From assembly GCF_036227205.1 (NCBI RefSeq), contig NZ_CP109442.1, forward strand, positions 2,170,001 to 2,234,000: a DNA stretch of 64,000 nt. The letters are read 5' to 3'. Source of the stretch: Amycolatopsis sp. NBC_01480 (lineage in GTDB: Bacteria; Actinomycetota; Actinomycetes; Mycobacteriales; Pseudonocardiaceae). The notes under the pieces are model-generated. The model was not told the origin of the DNA. It ran no database searches and saw nothing but the letters and a program-made list of their open reading frames with translations. Both the position numbers and the translations under genes were made by a program. Below are positions 1 through 7,847 of this stretch, piece after piece (the first letter of the stretch is position 1; each line of letters opens with the position of its first letter).

Positions 1-187
1 CGACCAGCTCGGCCCAGGTCAGCGTCTCGTCGACGCCGGCGGTGTGGTCCTGGTGGGTGAACGCGGGCCGGTGATCATCGGCGCGGGAGAACAACAACTC
101 CACCAGGGAAACGCCCAAGACGTCCTCGGGCACAGAAACCGGCGCCTGCCGCACAGGCACCGAAGAAGGGGAGGACAACGGCTTCAC
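1..187 (-). CDS. N-terminus of AMP-forming acyl ligase / NRPS-type gene (partial)
   Basis: On the minus strand an open frame runs off the left edge. Read from a GTG at 187 (another GTG at 190), it gives a product with VSLVELLFSRADDHRPAF, then ETLTWAELV. This spacing of a hydrophobic first helix, RA(x)nRPAF and LTWAEL is typical of the first 60 residues of fatty-acyl-AMP ligases and NRPS adenylation domains. No clear ribosome binding site precedes it. It diverges from the SARP activator at 581, which fits a biosynthetic cluster lying to the left. Only about 62 codons are visible, so family membership is an inference and the exact start is uncertain. Confidence 0.55.
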   Translation of the reverse strand, partial: MKPLSSPSSVPVRQAPVSVPEDVLGVSLVELLFSRADDHRPAFTHQDHTAGVDETLTWAELV

Positions 188-580
188 CACACACCGGGAG
201 CACCGGCGAAGGGAATCCGGCCGGCGCTCCCGCACCCGGCCGGCCGCGACCTGCCAACCACCTTACCGCTCACAGCAGACACTCCACCACACGCGGACCG
301 GCCGGTTCAGGCGCCCCGGTGATATTCGAGCCGGATGTGCCCGAAGGTTCCCCATTCCACGTCATAAGAGACCTTCCCGCAGTTCACCACATTTCCATAA
401 GTGAATATCCGCGGCGATTTCCGGCGAATTCGCTAACGTTAATTCGCTAATGTGAAGAAAATGCGGCCGAGGACTCCGGCAGTTGCGGGAGCGGGCCGGT
501 GCGCGGTAGGCCGGACGGCCCGGCCGCCGCTCCCGGCTTACCGGATCGACCGCGGGGACCGGGTGCGGTATGCAAGGGGC
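188..580. promoter_or_regulatory. Divergent intergenic region with AT-rich repeat
   Basis: About 390 bases separate the left-edge gene from the SARP regulator. Most are featureless GC-rich sequence. The notable part is AT-rich: a 10-bp direct repeat AATTCGCTAA at 427-436 and 441-450 (14-bp period) flanks a palindromic TAACGTTA at 434-441. Direct repeats upstream of a SARP gene, or of the gene divergent to it, are typical binding sites for such activators. The CTAACG half-site also resembles the TetR operators at 3386-3416. No gene is supported here. Confidence 0.4.
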
Positions 581-3313
581 ATGACCACCGTCCGGTTCGG
601 ACTGCTCGGGGCCGTCGAGGCGCACGTCGGCGCCGAGGCCGTCGATCTGGGCCACGCGCGGCAACGCTGGGTGCTCGCGGCGTTGCTCGCCGACGCCAAC
701 CGGCCGGTGTCGACCGACCGGCTCACCGAGCGGGTGTGGGCGGACCGGCCGCCGTACCGCGCGCACCGGCTGCTGGCCAGTTACCTCTCCCGTCTGCGCC
801 GCGTGCTCGCCGCGGCCTGTGACGTCGCGATCCGCCACGGGCCGGCCGGGTACGTGCTCAGCGTCCCGCCCGAGTCGGTGGACGTGCACCGGTTCCGCGC
901 GCTCGTCACCGAAGCGCGGGCGCAGCGCAGCACCGCGCTGTATGACGAAGCGTTGACGCTGTGGCGAGGCGATCCGTTCGCCGGGCTCGACACGCCGTGG
1001 GCCGACACCGCCCGCCAGACGCTCGCCGCCGAACTCCTGTCGGCGCAACTCGACCGCACGGACCTGGCGTTGGAAGACGGTGGCCACAACGCCGTGCTCG
1101 CCGAAGCGGCGGAACGGGCCGCGGCACACCCGCTGGACGAACGCGTGGCGGGCCAGCTGATGCTCGCGCGGTACCGCGCCGGGCGGCAGGCAGGCGCGCT
1201 CGAGGAGTTCGACCGGATCCGGCGGCGGCTGGCCGACGAGTTCGGCGCCGATCCCGGGCCTGCGCTGCGCCGGCTGCACCAGCGCATTCTCACCACGGAC
1301 CCGGCGCTGGCGCCGCTCACGGAAACGGCCGTGCCGCGGCAGCTGCCCGCGCCGCCGCGCTGGTTCGTCGGCCGTGACCCCGAGCTGGCCGCGCTCGACG
1401 AGGTGATGGAAAGCCGCGGCGGCACCCTCGCGCTGTCCGCGATCGGCGGTCCCGGCGGCATCGGCAAGACCTCGCTCGCGCTCCGCTGGGCGCACCAGAA
1501 CCTCGCGCGGTTCCCGGACGGCCAGCTGTACGTGAACCTGCGCGGCTTCGACCCGTCCGACGGCCCGCTGCCGCCCGAGGCCGTGGTCCGGCAGTTCCTC
1601 GACGCGCTGGGCGTGGCCCCCGCGGCGGTCCCGGCGGACCCGACCGGCCAGTTTTCGCTCTACCGCAGCCTCGCCGCCGGACGGCGTCTGCTGGTCGTGC
1701 TGGACAACGCGCGGGACCTGGCGCAGGTCGAGCCGCTGCTGCCGGGCAGCGAAACGTGCACGGTGCTGGTCACCAGCCGGCACCGGCTGGGCGGGCTCGG
1801 GGTCCGCGGCGCGCGGCTGCTCGACCTGGACGTGCTCGGCTCGACGGAGGCGCGGGAGCTGCTGGTGCGCCACCTCGGCGCGGACCGCGTGGCGGACGAG
1901 CCGACGGCGGTGGACCACCTGGTCCGTTGGTGCGGCGGGCTTCCGCTGGCGATCAGCATCGTCGCGAGCCGCGCGGGGGCGAACCCGCGGTTCCGGCTGG
2001 AGGTGCTGGCGCGCGAGCTGCAGCAGGAGTCCGCCCGGCTGGACGCGCTCGACGCGGGTGACCTGAGCACGAACCTGCGAGCGGTGTTCTCCTGGTCCTA
2101 TCAGGCACTCGACGCCGAGCCGGCGCGCGCGTTCCGGCTGCTCGGCTCGGCGCCGGGGCCGGACATCGGCCTGGCCGCGGCGGCTGCCCTGCTCGGGCTG
2201 CGGATGCCGGACGTGCGCGCGCTGCTGCGCCGGCTCAGCGCGGCGCATCTGGTGCAGGAGCACGTGCCCGGCCGGTACCGGATGCACGACCTGCTGCGGC
2301 TGTACGTCGACGAGCTGGTGGACGACGCGGAACGGCCGGAACCGTTGCGCCGCTTGGTTGATCACTACCTCCACACGGCCTGCGCCGCGACGCCGCTGCT
2401 GCGCCCGGAGCGTCAGCCGATCGAGCTGGGCCCGCCCGCGCCCGGCGGCGCGCCCCTTTCGCTGGCAGACCGGGCCGAGGCGGCGGCGTGGTTCGCGGAT
2501 GAGCACGCCTGCCTGATGGCCGTGCTGGATTCGGCCGTGCAGCGCGGCGCGCACGAGGACGTGTGGCGGCTGGCCTGGAGCGTCAGCGGGTTCCACGTGA
2601 TCCGCGGGCTGCTGGTCGCGGACCTGGCCTCCTGGCGCGCGGCGGTGGCGGCCGCGCAGGCGCTGGGACGGCCGGAGCCGTTGGCCATCACGCACATGTA
2701 CCTGGGCACGGCGCACACCCGCGTCGGCTCGCACGACGCCGCGGTCCGGCACGTGCGGGAGGCGCTCGACCTTGCGGTGGCAGCGAAATCCCCGGCCGTG
2801 GAGGCGGACGCGCAGCGGGCGCTGGGCTGGGCGCTGGGCCAGAGCGGCGACTTCGGCGGGGCGCTGCGGCACACCGCCGAGGCGCTGACGTACTACCGCG
2901 CCGTCGGCAACGGGCTGCGCCAGGCCGACGCGCTCAACACCCTCGGCTGGTACTCCGCCCGCCTCGGCCGGCTGCGCGAGGGCCGGGACTTCTGCACGCG
3001 GGCGTTGGAACTCTGCCGCCTGCACGACCACCGCCGCGCCGAAGCCGTGACGCTCGACAGCCTGGGTTACATCGCGCAGGAACTCGGCGAGTACGTCGTC
3101 GCACTCGGCCACTACCGCTCGGCGCTGGCGCTCGCCCGCGAGACCGAGGACGTCTACGACGAGCCCGGCATCCTCGCCAACCTCGGTGACACCCACGCGT
3201 CGCTCGGCCAGACCGCGGACGCGCGCGCGGCGTGGGAGCAGGCGCGGGACCTCTACCGGGAACACCGGCGTGCGCGGGAAGTCGAGCTGCTCGAGGCGAA
3301 GCTGGAATCCTGA
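581..3313 (+). CDS. SARP-family transcriptional activator with NB-ARC and TPR domains (AfsR-like)
   Basis: The product is a 910-residue regulator. The N-terminus (about 1-95) is an OmpR-type winged helix, followed by a bacterial transcriptional activator domain to about residue 245. An NB-ARC ATPase follows, with P-loop GGPGGIGKTSLAL near residue 289, a Walker B LLVVLDNARD near 370, and the MHDLLRLY motif near 567. The C-terminal third has repeated TPR-like helices. I chose ATG 581 (MTTVRFGLLG) because SARP proteins start just before this strand; the frame is open upstream to 452. Family members activate antibiotic gene clusters, and the divergent acyl-ligase gene at the left edge suggests a local target. 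Confidence 0.9.
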   Translation: MTTVRFGLLGAVEAHVGAEAVDLGHARQRWVLAALLADANRPVSTDRLTERVWADRPPYRAHRLLASYLSRLRRVLAAACDVAIRHGPAGYVLSVPPESVDVHRFRALVTEARAQRSTALYDEALTLWRGDPFAGLDTPWADTARQTLAAELLSAQLDRTDLALEDGGHNAVLAEAAERAAAHPLDERVAGQLMLARYRAGRQAGALEEFDRIRRRLADEFGADPGPALRRLHQRILTTDPALAPLTETAVPRQLPAPPRWFVGRDPELAALDEVMESRGGTLALSAIGGPGGIGKTSLALRWAHQNLARFPDGQLYVNLRGFDPSDGPLPPEAVVRQFLDALGVAPAAVPADPTGQFSLYRSLAAGRRLLVVLDNARDLAQVEPLLPGSETCTVLVTSRHRLGGLGVRGARLLDLDVLGSTEARELLVRHLGADRVADEPTAVDHLVRWCGGLPLAISIVASRAGANPRFRLEVLARELQQESARLDALDAGDLSTNLRAVFSWSYQALDAEPARAFRLLGSAPGPDIGLAAAAALLGLRMPDVRALLRRLSAAHLVQEHVPGRYRMHDLLRLYVDELVDDAERPEPLRRLVDHYLHTACAATPLLRPERQPIELGPPAPGGAPLSLADRAEAAAWFADEHACLMAVLDSAVQRGAHEDVWRLAWSVSGFHVIRGLLVADLASWRAAVAAAQALGRPEPLAITHMYLGTAHTRVGSHDAAVRHVREALDLAVAAKSPAVEADAQRALGWALGQSGDFGGALRHTAEALTYYRAVGNGLRQADALNTLGWYSARLGRLREGRDFCTRALELCRLHDHRRAEAVTLDSLGYIAQELGEYVVALGHYRSALALARETEDVYDEPGILANLGDTHASLGQTADARAAWEQARDLYREHRRAREVELLEAKLES

Positions 3314-3385
3314 CCTCACAACGATTCTTGGGCCCGCAAGCTTGTTGGACGGGCCTGCTTGACAGCGCGCCGGCGTGAGCAGATA

Positions 3386-3416
3386 CTAACGACGTTAGGA
3401 GTTCTAACATCGTTAG
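3386..3416 (+). promoter_or_regulatory. Tandem palindromic operators of the TetR regulator
   Basis: Two 13-bp inverted repeats, CTAACGACGTTAG (3386-3398) and CTAACATCGTTAG (3404-3416), lie 18 bp apart directly upstream of the TetR start. Each is followed by GGAGTT; the second overlaps the GGAG ribosome binding site. Repeated CTAAC...GTTAG palindromes immediately before a tetR gene are the usual autoregulatory arrangement. Confidence 0.75.
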
Positions 3417-3427
3417 GAGTTGCGGGT

Positions 3428-4030
3428 ATGGGTCGGCGGGAAGAGGTGCGCCGCCGGACGTTCGACGAGATCCTGTCGGCCGCTCGCCGGGTGGCGGAGG
3501 ACGAGGGCTGGCCGGCGGTGACGATCCGGCGGATCGCCGGCGAGATCGGTTACAGCGCGCCGGTGATCTACCAGCATTTCGAGAACAAGGACGCGGTGCT
3601 GCACACCGTGCTGGATCAGGGGAACGCGGCGTTGCTGCAGCGGATGCGGGACGGGGTGGGCTCCGGTCCGGCGTCGGACGGTGTGCGTCGCGCGGCGGTC
3701 GCGTACCTCGAATTCGCCCGGTCCCAGCCCAGCCTCTACCAGCTGATGGCCGGTTCGGTGGTCGACGCCGCCGCCCGGCACCGGGCCGCCGCCGCGGTGA
3801 TCGAGTTCACCGGGCAGGTCATCGAGAAGTGGGCGGCCGCCGAGTCGGTGCGGCTGCGCAGCGTCGAGGACGCCTGTGACCTGCTCTGGGCCACGACACA
3901 CGGCCTGACCGGCATCGGGCTGCTCGCGGACGTCGGATTCGACCGCGCGCTGCGCTTGGCCGATCAGGCCGTCACCGCCCTGCTCGCCTATTGGTCGGCA
4001 CCACTTTCACCAGAAAGGCGTGGGAAATGA
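3428..4030 (+). CDS. TetR/AcrR-family transcriptional regulator
   Basis: The product has 200 residues with an N-terminal TetR helix-turn-helix (TIRRIAGEIGYSAPVIYQHF, about residues 29-48, then ENKDAVL) and a C-terminal ligand domain of the WHG type. ATG 3428 is chosen because GGAG at 3416-3419 sits at good spacing and the two operators lie just upstream. The stop codon overlaps the next start (ATGA at 4027-4030), so it is co-transcribed and translationally coupled with the Dabb-domain gene. It probably represses this two-gene operon; the inducer is unknown. Confidence 0.88.
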   Translation: MGRREEVRRRTFDEILSAARRVAEDEGWPAVTIRRIAGEIGYSAPVIYQHFENKDAVLHTVLDQGNAALLQRMRDGVGSGPASDGVRRAAVAYLEFARSQPSLYQLMAGSVVDAAARHRAAAAVIEFTGQVIEKWAAAESVRLRSVEDACDLLWATTHGLTGIGLLADVGFDRALRLADQAVTALLAYWSAPLSPERRGK

Positions 4031-4437
4031 TTTACCACCACAACCGGATCGTGTTCAAAACGAGCGCGACCGCCGAACAGCGCGCGGAAGCCCTGGCCAG
4101 CCTGCGTAATCAGGGCGAGAAAATCGACGCGGTGATCCGTTACGTCGTCGGCAAAGACATCGGCGGCGAGTTCGAGTACAGCGCGGTTTTCGTCCTCGAG
4201 GACCTGAAGGGGTACTGGGAATACTTGACCGCTCCGTCGCACACGCACACCGACAATATCGGCCTGCCGCTGGTGGAGAAATTCGTCTCCTACGACACCA
4301 CCGACAGCGACGACCCGGACATCGCCGAGAAGATCGCCGAATTGCACACGCGCCGTTACTCCGGCAATCCCGCCCTGACCAAACTCGTCGCCGATTTGCC
4401 CTCGTACGCCGGCAGCAGCGCACCAGCCCCGAGCTAA
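4027..4437 (+). CDS. Dabb-domain (stress-responsive A/B barrel) protein
   Basis: This 136-residue protein matches the dimeric alpha-beta barrel fold in overall pattern: an opening strand MIYHHNRIVFK, a helix, a second strand FEYSAVFVLEDL, then YLTAPSHTHT with conserved histidines, and a closing strand LVEKFVSYD. Members include small cyclases and poorly characterised stress proteins. It overlaps the tetR stop by 4 bp and is probably induced when TetR binds its ligand. The C-terminus after residue 120 looks like an ordinary tail. Substrate cannot be told from the sequence. Confidence 0.75.
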   Translation: MIYHHNRIVFKTSATAEQRAEALASLRNQGEKIDAVIRYVVGKDIGGEFEYSAVFVLEDLKGYWEYLTAPSHTHTDNIGLPLVEKFVSYDTTDSDDPDIAEKIAELHTRRYSGNPALTKLVADLPSYAGSSAPAPS

Positions 4438-4454
4438 GGGGCTGCGGTCACATT

Positions 4455-4841
4455 AGGATCGCCTCGCCCAACGCGGTCCGCTTCGTCTGGGACACCGGCA
4501 CCGGTGAGGGCCACGCCATCGCGGGCCTGTTCGGCCAGTGGTTCACCGGGCACGGCTTGCCCTACGCCGACGAACCGTACGACGCCGTCGGCTCCGACCA
4601 CCTCCCGTTCCACGACCTCGGCATCCCGGTCGGCGGGATGGACAGCGGCGTGCTCGGGGTGAAGACCCCGGCGCAGGCGGCCGAGTACGGCGGCCAGGCC
4701 GGGCAGCAGTTCGACCACTGTTATCACCAGTCCTGCGACCGCCTCGCCGGCATCAACCGGACCGCGCTGGCCGAGAACGCGTCCGCGATGGCCTGGGTGC
4801 TCGGCTCGCTCGCCTCGGACGCCACGCTCGGCCGCAGCTGA
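4455..4841 (+). pseudogene. C-terminal remnant of M28-family aminopeptidase
   Basis: The frame from about 4455 to the stop at 4841 encodes the last ~128 residues of a secreted M28 zinc aminopeptidase: YDAVGSDHLPFHDLGIPVGG (metal-ligand region), GVKTPAQAAEYGGQAGQQFD, CYHQSCDRL and an NRTAL...MAWVLGSLA end. The N-terminal two thirds, including signal peptide and first zinc ligands, are absent. The junction lies within 20 bp of the Dabb stop codon. An internal ATG at 4557 could start a short peptide, but it would be catalytically dead. I read this as a deletion remnant. Confidence 0.8.
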
Positions 4842-5650
4842 CACTGAAGCGTAGGTCGGACGCCCGACCAGTGCCCGGCGTCCGTCAAGGACTCCTTGCC
4901 TGCGTTGAGGGTGGGCAAGGAGTCCTTGACGGCGGCGCGGCGCAGCCACAACACGTCACGCCCGAACGACCAGACCAGCAGCACCAGCGCGGAAACCGTG
5001 ACCGCCAGGGCGAAAGCGGCCGGGAGCAACCCGGAGCCCGCCGCCACCAGCAGCACGCCCTGCAACGCCGCGACGACCTTGCGTGCGCGGCTCGGCGGCA
5101 GCTCCCCGCGCAGCCACGGCAGCACCCGGGCGGCCGCCACGAAGGCGTAACGCATCAGGCCGATCGCCAGCACCCACGGGCCGAGCGAACCGGCGACCAG
5201 CGCGCTCAGCACGAGGATCAGGAACGCGTCCGCCTCCATGTCGAACCGCGCGCCGAGGGCCGAGGACGTGCCAGTGCGGCGGGCGACTTGGCCGTCCACG
5301 GCGTCCAGCGCCAGCGCGACGGACGCGAGCGGGACCACCACGGCCATCGGGGCTCCCCCGTTCAGGTGATCCACGACCAGCGCCGTGACTCCCCCGATCA
5401 GCACCGCGCGGGCGAGCGTGACGTGGTCGGCCGGGCCGAGTGAACGCGCGCCGGCCCGCCGGGCAGCGCCCGCGAGCAGGGCCCACAGCCCCGCCGTGTA
5501 CGCGAGGCCCGCAGCCCAGCCGGCGGTGCCGAGCCCCGTGGTGAGCCCGAGAACGGCCAGCAGCACCAGCTGGCCGCTCGCCCCGGCGGCCTGTTCGAGG
5601 GCGACTGAACCCACGCCGGGGTGTGATCGTGTAGTGGTGGTGACAGCCAT
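4724..5650 (-). CDS. CDP-alcohol phosphatidyltransferase family membrane protein with abnormal C-terminal extension
   Basis: The ORF encodes 308 residues. It carries the complete family signature D(x)2DG(x)2AR(x)8G(x)3D(x)3D as DAVDGQVARR...G...D...D around residues 114-139, among about six hydrophobic helices, so it should transfer a phospho-alcohol head group at the membrane. ATG 5650 is chosen from hydrophobic-domain position. Ordinary family sequence ends near WLRRA at about 4935. The reading frame then passes through a 17-bp-stem palindrome (4884-4930) and continues antisense to the M28 remnant until 4724, adding about 70 non-homologous residues. It diverges from the dehydrogenase/pterin operon at 5706. 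Confidence 0.8.
   Translation of the reverse strand: MAVTTTTRSHPGVGSVALEQAAGASGQLVLLAVLGLTTGLGTAGWAAGLAYTAGLWALLAGAARRAGARSLGPADHVTLARAVLIGGVTALVVDHLNGGAPMAVVVPLASVALALDAVDGQVARRTGTSSALGARFDMEADAFLILVLSALVAGSLGPWVLAIGLMRYAFVAAARVLPWLRGELPPSRARKVVAALQGVLLVAAGSGLLPAAFALAVTVSALVLLVWSFGRDVLWLRRAAVKDSLPTLNAGKESLTDAGHWSGVRPTLQCQLRPSVASEASEPSTQAIADAFSASAVRLMPARRSQDW
4884..4930. repeat. 47-bp palindrome (terminator-like or mobile repeat)
   Basis: The arms GTCAAGGACTCCTTGCC (4884-4900) and its perfect complement (4914-4930) flank a 13-base loop. No T-tract follows. On the minus strand it is in frame with the CDP-alcohol transferase and reads KDSLP...KESLTD. It probably ended transcription between convergent genes or is a copy of a dispersed palindrome. 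Confidence 0.75.
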
Positions 5651-5705
5651 CGAACCCCTCGATCTCGCCGCGGGTGCGGGTATCCCGCCGGACAGGTGGA
5701 CATCC

Positions 5706-6680
5706 ATGACACGTAAGGCAAGGGCCCTCTGGTTCACCGCCGCCGGGACCGGTGAGATCCGGGACGCCGTGGTCCCGGCCCGCGGACCGGACGAGGTGCT
5801 GGTCAGGACGCTGTTCTCGGCCATGAGCCGCGGCACGGAGAGCCTGGTGCTGCGCGGCGGCGTGCCGTCGAGCCAGCACGACGTCATGCGCGCGCCGTTC
5901 CAGGAGGGCGACTTTCCGTGGCCGGTCAAGTACGGCTACCTGAACGTCGGCCGGGTCGAGGACGGGCCCGCGGACCTCGTCGGCCGCACCGTCTTCTGTC
6001 TCTACCCGCACCAGACCGAGTACGTCGTGCCCGCGACCGCGGTCATCGTGGTGCCCGAAGCCGTGCCGGCCGCGCGCGCGGTGCTCGCGGGCACCGTGGA
6101 GACGGCGGTGAACGCGCTGTGGGACGCCGCCCCGCTGGTCGGCGACCGGATCGCGGTGGTGGGCGCGGGCATGGTCGGCAGCAGCGTCGCCGGGCTGTTG
6201 TCCCGCTTCCCGGGCGTGGACGTCCAGCTCGTGGACGTCGACCCGGAACGCGCGAAGATCGCCGAAGCGTTCGGCATCCGCTTCGCCACACCGGACGAGG
6301 CCGAGGGCGAGCTGGACCTGGTGGTGCACGCCAGCGCGTCCGAAGCCGGGCTCGCCCGCTCGCTGGAACTGCTGGGGCACGAGGGCACGGTGGTGGAGCT
6401 GAGCTGGTACGGCGACCGCCGGGTGAGCGTGCCGCTGGGCGAGAACTTCCACTCGCGGCGGCTGACCGTGCGCGGCAGCCAGGTCGGCACCGTCTCACCC
6501 GCCCGCGCCGGCCGCCGCACGTACGGCGACCGGCTGGCGCTCGCGCTGCGGCTGCTGGCGGACCCGGCGTTCGACGTGCTGATCACCGGCGAGTCGGCCT
6601 TCGATGAACTGCCCGGCCTGATCACCCGCCTCGCCGGCGGAGAGCTGCCCGGGCTCGGCCACCGGATCGTCTACCCGTAA
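5706..6680 (+). CDS. Zinc-type alcohol dehydrogenase-like oxidoreductase (MDR superfamily)
   Basis: The product has 324 residues: an N-terminal GroES-like region and a Rossmann domain with [16 protein letters not shown] near residue 150. The usual catalytic-zinc cysteine and structural Cys cluster are not evident, which places it with the non-canonical MDR proteins. ATG 5706 (MTRKARALW) is preferred, although the frame is open further upstream with GTG codons near 5634-5640. The next gene begins 25 bp downstream. Grouping with a pterin synthase and a methyltransferase suggests it reduces or oxidises an intermediate of a pterin-linked pathway. That is an inference from context only. Confidence 0.8.
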   Translation: MTRKARALWFTAAGTGEIRDAVVPARGPDEVLVRTLFSAMSRGTESLVLRGGVPSSQHDVMRAPFQEGDFPWPVKYGYLNVGRVEDGPADLVGRTVFCLYPHQTEYVVPATAVIVVPEAVPAARAVLAGTVETAVNALWDAAPLVGDRIAVVGAGMVGSSVAGLLSRFPGVDVQLVDVDPERAKIAEAFGIRFATPDEAEGELDLVVHASASEAGLARSLELLGHEGTVVELSWYGDRRVSVPLGENFHSRRLTVRGSQVGTVSPARAGRRTYGDRLALALRLLADPAFDVLITGESAFDELPGLITRLAGGELPGLGHRIVYP

Positions 6681-6705
6681 TCGCTTGTCCACCAAAGGAG
6701 AAACC

Positions 6706-7104
6706 TTGTTCAGCGTCACCGTGCGAGACCACATCATGGTCGCCCACAGCTTCCGCGGTGAGGTCTTCGGACCCGCCCAAAGCCTGCACGGCGCCACTTT
6801 TGTCGTTGACGCCACGTTCCGCCGCGCCGAGCTGGACGCGGACAACATCGTGGTCGACATCGGCCTCGCCACCGAGCGGCTCGGCACGGTGCTGGCCGAC
6901 CTCAACTACCGCAACCTCGACGAGGTGCCGGAGTTCGCCGGCGTCAACACGTCCACGGAGTTCCTGGCTAAGGTGATCGCGGACCGGCTGGCGGGCCACG
7001 TGCACGCCGGCGACCTCGGCGAGGGCGCGCACGGCCTGGCCTCGATCTCGGTGACGCTGCACGAATCGCACGTCGCCTCGGCCGGTTACGAGCGCGACCT
7101 GTGA
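6706..7104 (+). CDS. 6-pyruvoyl-tetrahydropterin synthase / 6-carboxytetrahydropterin synthase family
   Basis: This 132-residue protein has the PTPS pattern: HIMVAHSF near the N-terminus, [13 protein letters not shown] for the second metal-ligand region, then DIGLATERL...[12 protein letters not shown] and [18 protein letters not shown] 6706 is chosen because AAAGGAG ends 5 bp upstream; a TTG at 6685 has no such signal. The usual HGHNY ligand motif is HGATF here, so one canonical zinc histidine is missing and activity may differ from QueD. It overlaps the methyltransferase start by 4 bp (GTGA). Confidence 0.8.
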   Translation: MFSVTVRDHIMVAHSFRGEVFGPAQSLHGATFVVDATFRRAELDADNIVVDIGLATERLGTVLADLNYRNLDEVPEFAGVNTSTEFLAKVIADRLAGHVHAGDLGEGAHGLASISVTLHESHVASAGYERDL

Positions 7105-7847
7105 CCACAGTGGACGCTTCCGGCTACGCGCCGGAGTGGCTTCGCCTGCGCGAGGGCGCGGACGCGGCGGCGCGCGCTGCCTCCCTTGTGGACAAACTCA
7201 GGCTGACGCCGCCGTTGACGATCCGGGATCTGGGCTGCGGCACGGGTTCCATGGGCCGCTGGCTGTCCGGACGGCTGCCCGGGCCGCAGCACTGGATCCT
7301 GCACGACCAGGACCCGCGGCTGCTCACGCTGGCCGCGCGCAGCCTGCCGGACGGCGTCACCACCGAAACCGAACAGCTCGACGTCACCCGGCTGACCGCC
7401 GCAGATCTCGCTGAAACGTCGCTGGTCACGGCTTCGGCGCTGCTGGACTTGTTCACGCACGCGGAGATCCGCCGTCTTGTCGAGGGTTGCGCGGGCGCGC
7501 GTTGCCCGGCACTGCTGACGCTTTCCGTGGTCGGCCAGGTGGAGCTGTCCCCCGCGGACCCGCGGGATGGCGCCGTCACGGCGGCGTTCAATGCTCATCA
7601 ACGGCGCGAGGGGCGGCTTGGTCCTGAGGCGGTTTCCGTTGCTGCGCAGGAGTTCACCGACCGCGGCTACACGGTTCACCGGGCGCCGAGCGTCTGGCGG
7701 CTCGGTTCGGCGGACTCGGCGTTGATCGCGGCCTGGTTCCACGGCTGGGTCGAGGCTGCGGCCCAGGAGGACCCGAGCCTGGCGCGGTATCGGGACCAGC
7801 CCGCCACCGTCACCGTGCACCACGAGGACCTACTCGCTCTCCCCTGA
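7101..7847 (+). CDS. Class I SAM-dependent methyltransferase
   Basis: The protein has 248 residues with the SAM-binding motif [15 protein letters not shown] near residue 43, motif [10 protein letters not shown], and a post-motif acidic TASALLDLF. It starts at GTG 7101, overlapping the pterin synthase stop (GTGA), so the two are translationally coupled. It is the last gene of a three-gene operon and its 3' end overlaps the convergent LigD-type gene by 18 bp. The likely acceptor is a small molecule made by the preceding enzymes, but this is not shown by the sequence. Confidence 0.85.
   Translation: MTTVDASGYAPEWLRLREGADAAARAASLVDKLRLTPPLTIRDLGCGTGSMGRWLSGRLPGPQHWILHDQDPRLLTLAARSLPDGVTTETEQLDVTRLTAADLAETSLVTASALLDLFTHAEIRRLVEGCAGARCPALLTLSVVGQVELSPADPRDGAVTAAFNAHQRREGRLGPEAVSVAAQEFTDRGYTVHRAPSVWRLGSADSALIAAWFHGWVEAAAQEDPSLARYRDQPATVTVHHEDLLALP

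Noticed and set aside
44..322. Plus-strand ORF near the left edge
   Set aside because: The minus strand reads as an adenylating-enzyme N-terminus and the plus frame has no recognisable pattern.
362..3319. Long minus-strand ORF (985 codons) opposite the SARP gene
   Set aside because: Its product is Arg/Val/Gln-rich with no domain pattern; the plus strand encodes clear SARP, NB-ARC and TPR motifs. It is a high-GC shadow frame.
3329..3362. Weak GC hairpin after the SARP gene as terminator
   Set aside because: The stem (GGCCCG/CGGGCC) is only 6 bp with a long loop and no T-tract, so I could not support it.
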